A stretch of DNA of 17,368 nt from an uncultured bacterium (GTDB taxonomy: Bacteria; Patescibacteriota; Patescibacteriia; UBA1558; GWA2-36-10), in the NCBI GenBank assembly GCA_903876815.1, contig CAIRBL010000054.1:1-17368 (forward strand), given 5' to 3'. Shown piece after piece: positions 13,524 to 17,368 of the stretch. Numbering within the stretch: the first letter of the stretch is position 1; every line of letters begins with the position of its first letter. Below the pieces are notes generated by a model that was not told the DNA's origin, ran no database searches, and saw nothing but the letters and a program-made list of their open reading frames with translations. The position numbers and the translations under genes were made by a program.

Positions 13524-14753
13524 ATGAACGCATATGATAATGCTTTAAGGCAACTAGAAACAGCTGCTAAAATAATGAATTTAAATGAAGAAACTTTAGC
13601 GCGTTTAAGTAGCCCAGAAAAAATAAACATGGCTTCTTTGCCGGTGAGAATGGATGACGGCACTTTAAAAATTTTTCAAGCTTATCGTGTCCAATATAAT
13701 AGCGCTCGTGGACCATACAAAGGTGGCATTCGTTTTCATCCGCAAGTCAACTTAGACGAAGTAAAGGCTTTGAGTTTTTGGATGGCTATCAAATGTTCAG
13801 TGGTAGGAATTCCTATGGGCGGTGGGAAAGGCGGTGTAATAGTTGATCCTAAATCTTTATCTATTAAAGAATTAGAAAGACTATCTCGGGCTTGGATCAG
13901 AGCCTTTCGTCCGGTGATTGGTCCAGAAAAAGATATTCCCGCTCCAGATGTTTATACTACTCCACAAATCATGGCTTGGATGGCTGATGAGTTTTCTCAA
14001 TTAGAAGGCAAACCAAGTTTAGGGGTTGTCACTGGTAAACCAGTAGAGTTTGGAGGTTCTTTGGGTCGTGGTACTTCCACTGCGCAAGGCGGATTTTATG
14101 TCTTGCAAGCAGCCGTCAAACAGTTAGGTTTAGCTTCTCAAGGCTTAAAAGTTGCCATTCAAGGTTTTGGTAACGCCGGAGCTGTGATGGCCGGACTTTT
14201 GTTTGAAGCAGGATATAAAGTAGTAGCAGTAGCTGATTCTTCTTCGGCTATTTATGATGTTAATGGCCTAGACATTCCAGAACTGATGCAATATAAAGCA
14301 AGCACAAAGAGTGTGAAAAATTTTAAAGGCAGTAAAGAAATTAGCACTGAAGAATTATTTGCTCTAGAGCTTGATGTTTTGATCCCAGCGGCTTTAGAAA
14401 ATCAAATCACTGAAAACAATGCTGAAAATATTAAAGCTAAAATTTTGTTAGAGCTTGCTAATGGCCCGACTACTCCAGAAGCTGACGACATTTTATTCAA
14501 AAATAAAGTAGTCTTGATCCCTGATGTTTTAGCTAATGCTGGCGGGGTGACGGTTTCTTATTTTGAATGGCTACAAAATTTGAGTAATAATTATTGGAGT
14601 GAAGAAGAGGTTGATAAAGAGTTAAGAGACAGAATGATGCCAGCTTGGTCGGCTGTCTGGGAAACAGGTCAAAAATACCAAGTCAATTTACGTAGCGCCG
14701 CTTTTGTCACAGCTCTAGAGAGAATAGATAAAGCCTCACGAGCCAGAAGTTAA
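13524..14753 (+). CDS. gdhA: Glutamate (Glu/Leu/Phe/Val family) dehydrogenase
   Basis: The enzyme interconverts glutamate with 2-oxoglutarate and ammonia using NAD(P). Catalytic residues line up by spacing with Clostridium symbiosum GDH: Lys66 in PYKGGIRFHP, Lys90 in MAIKCS, Lys102 in GGGKGG and Asp142 in PAPDVYT. The dinucleotide loop is GFGNAG (214-219), followed by VVAVADSS with Asp at position 238. The 409-residue length is that of the hexameric class. It lies 39 bp after trxB with no promoter or terminator in between that I can see, so it may belong to the same transcript. The kept active-site pattern suggests an active enzyme; glutamate rather than Leu or Phe is the likely but unproved substrate. 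Confidence 0.92.
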   Translation: MNAYDNALRQLETAAKIMNLNEETLARLSSPEKINMASLPVRMDDGTLKIFQAYRVQYNSARGPYKGGIRFHPQVNLDEVKALSFWMAIKCSVVGIPMGGGKGGVIVDPKSLSIKELERLSRAWIRAFRPVIGPEKDIPAPDVYTTPQIMAWMADEFSQLEGKPSLGVVTGKPVEFGGSLGRGTSTAQGGFYVLQAAVKQLGLASQGLKVAIQGFGNAGAVMAGLLFEAGYKVVAVADSSSAIYDVNGLDIPELMQYKASTKSVKNFKGSKEISTEELFALELDVLIPAALENQITENNAENIKAKILLELANGPTTPEADDILFKNKVVLIPDVLANAGGVTVSYFEWLQNLSNNYWSEEEVDKELRDRMMPAWSAVWETGQKYQVNLRSAAFVTALERIDKASRARS

Positions 14754-14763
14754 AAAAATATTT

Positions 14764-14788
14764 AAGCCCGAATTAATCTTCGGGCTTT
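14764..14788 (+). terminator. Terminator after gdhA
   Basis: AAGCCCGAA (14764-14772) pairs fully with TTCGGGCTT (14779-14787) around TTAATC, followed by TTGTGTT. It ends the csoR-trx-gdh cluster. Confidence 0.75.
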
Positions 14789-14800
14789 GTGTTATCAAAT

Positions 14801-14829
14801 TTGACATTTAGCATATGGGGGGGTAAAAT
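14801..14829 (+). promoter_or_regulatory. Promoter with a seven-G tract in its spacer
   Basis: TTGACA (14801-14806), a 17-bp spacer and TAAAAT (14824-14829). The last seven bases of the spacer (14817-14823) are all G. Transcription would start near 14836, about 32 nt before the ATG of the 400-residue gene. Gain or loss of one G would change the -35/-10 spacing. Confidence 0.65.
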
Positions 14830-14867
14830 GTAGGTAAGTAAAATAATTAAAGTTAAATTATAAATTT

Positions 14868-16070
14868 ATGAATGAAATGCCATCAAATATGCCAACCGGG
14901 CAAGAACAAAAAGAGGAGTCCGCTGAGCAAATAATTAGAAGCTATATAGATAGACAGCTTGAAATAGTACAAGAAGAACAGAGATTAAAGGAAGGGGGAA
15001 AAAAACTTGACGCTGGTTTTAAGTCTCAAATCAAAGACCCAAAAAAGTTCATGGATATATGGACAGATGAGTTAGAGAATTTATCAATAGATGGAAGTGA
15101 AGCTGATCCAAGGGTAGGAGATGCTTTGCGAGAGCTTAGGGACTCAGTCAAATCACATCGTTCAAAAGAAATTAGAGATTATGTTCAGGAATTTTTTCGT
15201 AATTTACCATTAAACAGGCTCATTGATTCTCGTCCAGAATTAGCGGAAAAAATCGAAGCATTAGTTATAGAGAGAGAGGGTTTTGAGCCTTTGTCTTTAT
15301 TGCGTTTTAAAGATGTGCCAAGTGTTGCTTTTTTGTTAGAAAATATAGCTAAAAAAGCTAAATTTAAAATAAATCAGGAGCAAGGAGATAAGAGAGAGAT
15401 TAAAAAAGAAGATTATTTGGATCGTGGTGGCTCTTCACACGGCTTAGATTTATCCACCTCTATGGAATTACCTAGCTTTCATGGCTTAGATGTAAGTGTT
15501 GAAAATTTTAAATTTTCTAGCGTTTGTTTTTGCGGTTGTTCCGATAAGAAACTACTTGGAGATTATGACGATTTTAACACGGACAAACGGCAATTTATAA
15601 ATGAATTTACTAGTTCGTTCTTTAAGGGAAAAATAGTAAATGCTGAAATACACGCTAAGGCAAAAGCTAAAGCGCGCGCTGAATGGGCAAAGACAGATGT
15701 TGGAATGCAACAAGCGGCTTGGAGGGAAGAAAGAGAATTGGCTTTCAAAAAATCTGTTAAAGAACATTGTCGCTTAAATGGCATAACAACTTTGTATGTT
15801 AGATATCCATATGAATCTTATTCTACGGATTTGGAATTAGACATTGAGGGTGTTATGATAAAAGAGATTGGCGGTGATGGTGATATGTATGATGACACCC
15901 CAGGAGACATTTGGAAAAATGTGGGTTACCTTCCGATCAATTGTGTTTCTGGGGTATTGAAACACGGCCACAGCAGGGAAGAAGAAGTACAATTGATAAC
16001 AGAAGAAGATTTAAATATCGCAAGAGAGATAGAGAGTCTTAAGGAAGATAACAAGGTGATACTCCGTTAA
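14868..16070 (+). CDS. Unrecognised 400-residue cytoplasmic protein
   Basis: I do not recognise a family. The protein is highly charged with no signal peptide or membrane segment. Residues about 15-110 look helical (QEQKEESAEQIIRSYIDRQLEIVQEEQRLKEGGKKL). A short internal repeat follows: SHGLDLSTSMELP and, 15 residues later, FHGLDVSVENF. Next is a Cys-rich patch VCFCGCSDKK, an Ala/Lys/Arg-rich helix (HAKAKAKARAEWAKT) and a Tyr- and Asp-rich segment (YVRYPYESYSTDLELDIEG, GDGDMYDDTPGDIWKNVGY). The segment ITTLYVRYPYESYSTDLELDI could be beta strands. A promoter with a G-tract lies upstream and a strong terminator downstream, so it is a single-gene unit between gdhA and rnhB. Several Met codons near the start leave the exact first residue open. 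Confidence 0.7.
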   Translation: MNEMPSNMPTGQEQKEESAEQIIRSYIDRQLEIVQEEQRLKEGGKKLDAGFKSQIKDPKKFMDIWTDELENLSIDGSEADPRVGDALRELRDSVKSHRSKEIRDYVQEFFRNLPLNRLIDSRPELAEKIEALVIEREGFEPLSLLRFKDVPSVAFLLENIAKKAKFKINQEQGDKREIKKEDYLDRGGSSHGLDLSTSMELPSFHGLDVSVENFKFSSVCFCGCSDKKLLGDYDDFNTDKRQFINEFTSSFFKGKIVNAEIHAKAKAKARAEWAKTDVGMQQAAWREERELAFKKSVKEHCRLNGITTLYVRYPYESYSTDLELDIEGVMIKEIGGDGDMYDDTPGDIWKNVGYLPINCVSGVLKHGHSREEEVQLITEEDLNIAREIESLKEDNKVILR

Positions 16071-16090
16071 ATATAGGATATATTTTTTTA

Positions 16091-16124
16091 AAAACCCTGT
16101 CTGGCATTCGCCGGACAGGGTTTT
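16091..16124. terminator. Strong terminator between the unknown gene and rnhB
   Basis: AAAACCCTGTCTGG (16091-16104) pairs with CCGGACAGGGTTTT (16111-16124), one G-T pair, loop CATTCG. The T-run is formed by the stem itself. It may act on both strands, and the rnhB -10 lies just after it. Confidence 0.8.
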
Positions 16125-16128
16125 GTGC

Positions 16129-16134
16129 TATAAT
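16129..16134 (+). promoter_or_regulatory. Extended -10 promoter giving a leaderless rnhB mRNA
   Basis: TGCTATAAT (16126-16134) contains a perfect TATAAT with an upstream TGC. Seven bases beyond it is 16141, the A of the rnhB ATG, so transcription probably starts at or near the start codon. No -35 is seen. Confidence 0.6.
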
Positions 16135-16140
16135 TCTTTT

Positions 16141-16731
16141 ATGGAAAATGAATATATCATAGGTATTGATGAAGTTGGCCGCGGAAGTCTTGCGGGACCG
16201 ATTGTGGCTGTGGCAGTATTATTAAAAAATACTGAAGAAGAAAATATATTATTAAAAGAAGTAAAAGATTCTAAAAAATTATCAGCTAAAAAGCGCGAAG
16301 AAATTTTTGCTAATTTACAGGATAAATTTTTATGGACCACAGCGGAGATTAGCGCTCAAGAGATAGATAAAATAGGTATTCAAAAAGCCAATTGTTTAGT
16401 AGTAAATAATGCTTTAGAAAATGTATTAAAAAAAATAAATAATTTTTCTGGGCGAGTAGTAGCTGACCATGTCGGCGCTTTTCAAAACTATGTAGATAAT
16501 AAAAAGATAGAATTTTTTACTAAAGGCGAAACAAAGTTTTTAAGCATTGCCTTGGCAAGTTGCTTTGCCAAAGTGTATCGTGATCGTTTGATGTCAGAAC
16601 AAGATAAAATTTTTTCCGGCTATAATTTTGTCACGCATAAAGGCTATGGTAGTGCCGAGCATATTAAAGCGATTTTAAAACATGGAATCTCGCCACTGCA
16701 TAGACAAAGTTTTTTAAAAAAATACATTTGA
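16141..16731 (+). CDS. rnhB: Ribonuclease HII
   Basis: RNase HII cuts RNA in RNA-DNA hybrids and removes single ribonucleotides from DNA. The catalytic start motif GIDEVGRGSLAGPIV (7-21) holds the first two acidic residues, followed by VKDSKKLSAKKR (about 41-52), VADHV with the third Asp, KGETKFLSIALASCFAKVYRD with the fourth, and the ending THKGYGSAEH with HGISPLHRQSF. The 196 residues fit the family. I chose the ATG at 16141; a longer ATG at 16123 would lie inside the terminator and upstream of the -10. No Shine-Dalgarno is present or needed in a leaderless mRNA. Confidence 0.95.
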   Translation: MENEYIIGIDEVGRGSLAGPIVAVAVLLKNTEEENILLKEVKDSKKLSAKKREEIFANLQDKFLWTTAEISAQEIDKIGIQKANCLVVNNALENVLKKINNFSGRVVADHVGAFQNYVDNKKIEFFTKGETKFLSIALASCFAKVYRDRLMSEQDKIFSGYNFVTHKGYGSAEHIKAILKHGISPLHRQSFLKKYI

Positions 16732-16756
16732 CCAAGTCTTAAAACAGGACTAGGAT
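16728..16756 (+). promoter_or_regulatory. Promoter of orphan C
   Basis: TTGACC (16728-16733) overlaps the rnhB stop; with a 17-bp spacer, TAGGAT (16751-16756) is the -10. A small leader stem, TTAAGCT with AGCTCTTAA (one bulge), lies before the Shine-Dalgarno. Confidence 0.5.
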
Positions 16757-16792
16757 TAAGCTAATAAAAAGCTCTTAAAATTGGAGGACACA

Positions 16793-17032
16793 ATGAGCTG
16801 GCACAGCTTGTTGATCTATTGCCAAGAGCATTATATTGCGTCCAGAGCTGTTATCTGGACACTTATTTGGCTCTTGTCAGTCAAGGTTTACCCTTGGTCT
16901 TACCACGTCATCTCCAAGCGAGAGAAAGTGGTTCATGCTCTGCGTTTCGTCAGTGCCTTTGTTTTGTTGGCCTTGCCGCCCCTTTGTTTCCTGGTGTGGC
17001 CGGCGATTCGTTGGCTCATCAAGTTTTTTTAG
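16793..17032 (+). CDS. Small two-helix membrane protein, GC-rich orphan C (79 aa)
   Basis: I do not recognise the family. The ATG at 16793 follows GGAGG (16783-16787) with 5 nt between; an in-frame TTG at 16781 would place the start before that site. Hydrophobic helices lie at about 16-34 (ASRAVIWTLIWLLSVKVYPW) and 50-72 (LRFVSAFVLLALPPLCFLVWPAI), with a basic loop (HVISKREKVVH) between and a C-terminal RWLIKFF. Codons are GC-ending, as in the genes at 243-476 and 11392-11724. It sits right after rnhB with its own promoter and terminator. The three orphans share style, not obvious sequence. Function unknown. Confidence 0.75.
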   Translation: MSWHSLLIYCQEHYIASRAVIWTLIWLLSVKVYPWSYHVISKREKVVHALRFVSAFVLLALPPLCFLVWPAIRWLIKFF

Positions 17033-17033
17033 C

Positions 17034-17067
17034 CCCACCTTTTTAGAGGAAAAAAGGTGGGTGTTTT
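17034..17067 (+). terminator. Terminator of orphan C
   Basis: CCCACCTTTTT (17034-17044) pairs fully with AAAAAGGTGGG (17051-17061), followed by TGTTTTATTTT. It starts 2 bp after the stop codon. Confidence 0.8.
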
Positions 17068-17099
17068 ATTTTGGCTAAAATCAGCCTAAATACAAAGTC

Positions 17100-17127
17100 T
17101 TGACAGTTTTATTAGGTTTGCTATGAT
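17100..17127 (+). promoter_or_regulatory. Strong promoter of the right-edge unit
   Basis: TTGACA (17100-17105), a 16-bp spacer and TATGAT (17122-17127) preceded by TGC. The start would be near 17134. Confidence 0.7.
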
Positions 17128-17131
17128 GAGG

Positions 17132-17330
17132 CTATAAGTCATGCCGTCTTATAAATAAGCGACGGCTTATAGAAAAGCGGACAAAAAATAAAAACAAAAC
17201 TATGCTAAATAAAATATTTTTATTTATCTATGTTTGGGCGAATATTAGCCAACAATCTATTTCAAGCAGAAATTGCCGAGAACAACGCTCATTTTTATGC
17301 TCTAAAAAACAAACCAATGAATTTAGATAA
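17132..17330 (+). other. Structured leader and 42-codon ORF: candidate small RNA or micro-gene
   Basis: From the predicted start, CTATAA (17132-17137) pairs with TTATAG (17167-17172) and GCCGTC (17143-17148) with GACGGC (17161-17166), forming a bulged hairpin with a 12-nt loop. An ATG at 17202, after A-rich sequence like that before the native genes, opens a 42-residue reading frame (MLNKIFLFIYVWANISQQ...) that stops at 17330. Another ATG at 17230 stays open to the window end but would run through the terminator. Neither product resembles a protein I know. The unit may be a non-coding RNA. Confidence 0.45.
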
Positions 17331-17334
17331 TAGA

Positions 17335-17363
17335 AAAACCAGCCATAAAGGCTGGTTTTTCTT
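17335..17363 (+). terminator. Terminator of the right-edge unit
   Basis: AACCAGCC (17337-17344) pairs with GGCTGGTT (17350-17357) around ATAAA, with a T-run (17356-17360) followed by CTT. It bounds a transcript of about 230 nt. Confidence 0.8.
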
Positions 17364-17368
17364 GAAGA

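Noticed and set aside
16123..16140. ATG six codons before rnhB
   Set aside because: It lies in the terminator tail and upstream of the predicted mRNA start; the RNase HII family normally begins close to the DEVGRG motif.
16781..16792. TTG start four codons before orphan C
   Set aside because: It overlaps the GGAGG site that serves the ATG at 16793.
1..17368. CRISPR array, insertion sequence or prophage
   Set aside because: No regularly spaced repeats, transposase motifs, terminal inverted repeats or phage structural genes were seen.

Overview
The window looks like the origin region of a genome-reduced, AT-rich bacterium, most likely a member of the Candidate Phyla Radiation (Patescibacteria). 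The reasons are the compact gene style, short versions of standard enzymes (a MurE-like ligase without its first domain, a 240-residue YidC, a CNNM protein without the CorC tail), the DAGK-like and bactofilin pair, and the near absence of Shine-Dalgarno sequences in front of the housekeeping genes. This is inference from sequence style; no rRNA is present.

The core is a chromosomal origin. dnaA and dnaN read leftward, followed by ruvA, a FemAB-like transferase, a sugar-phosphate nucleotidyltransferase and a MurE-like ligase, which together suggest Holliday-junction processing next to peptidoglycan stem or bridge synthesis. To the right of dnaA, rpmH-rnpA-yidD-yidC read rightward in the classical bacterial order. 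DnaA boxes lie on both sides of dnaA. The dnaA-dnaN spacer also carries an arrangement like the basal unwinding element of Bacillus subtilis: DnaA boxes, a short spacer, then DnaA-trios. A further small DnaA-box cluster sits at the left edge of the window.

The middle (8.7-11.3 kb) holds a convergent DAGK-like gene and a bactofilin gene on the minus strand, then tRNA-Arg(CCU) and a CNNM/CBS membrane protein on the plus strand. At 11.8-14.8 kb an apparent operon follows: a CsoR-family repressor, thioredoxin, thioredoxin reductase and glutamate dehydrogenase. Its promoter overlaps a CsoR-type palindrome. The repressor lacks the usual first sensing Cys, and the reductase lacks the usual NADPH-phosphate motif. 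At 14.8-16.7 kb come an unrecognised 400-residue protein, whose promoter has seven consecutive G in its spacer, and rnhB, which appears to be read from a leaderless mRNA.

Three small genes stand apart (243-476, 11392-11724, 16793-17032). Each encodes a short protein with membrane segments. Each is richer in GC and uses different codons from its neighbours. Each has a good Shine-Dalgarno and its own recognisable promoter, and each ends in a strong hairpin. They look like self-contained transcription units placed between the host operons. At the right edge (17100-17360) there is a strong promoter, a structured leader and a terminator enclosing about 230 nt with only a 42-codon ORF, a candidate small RNA or micro-gene.
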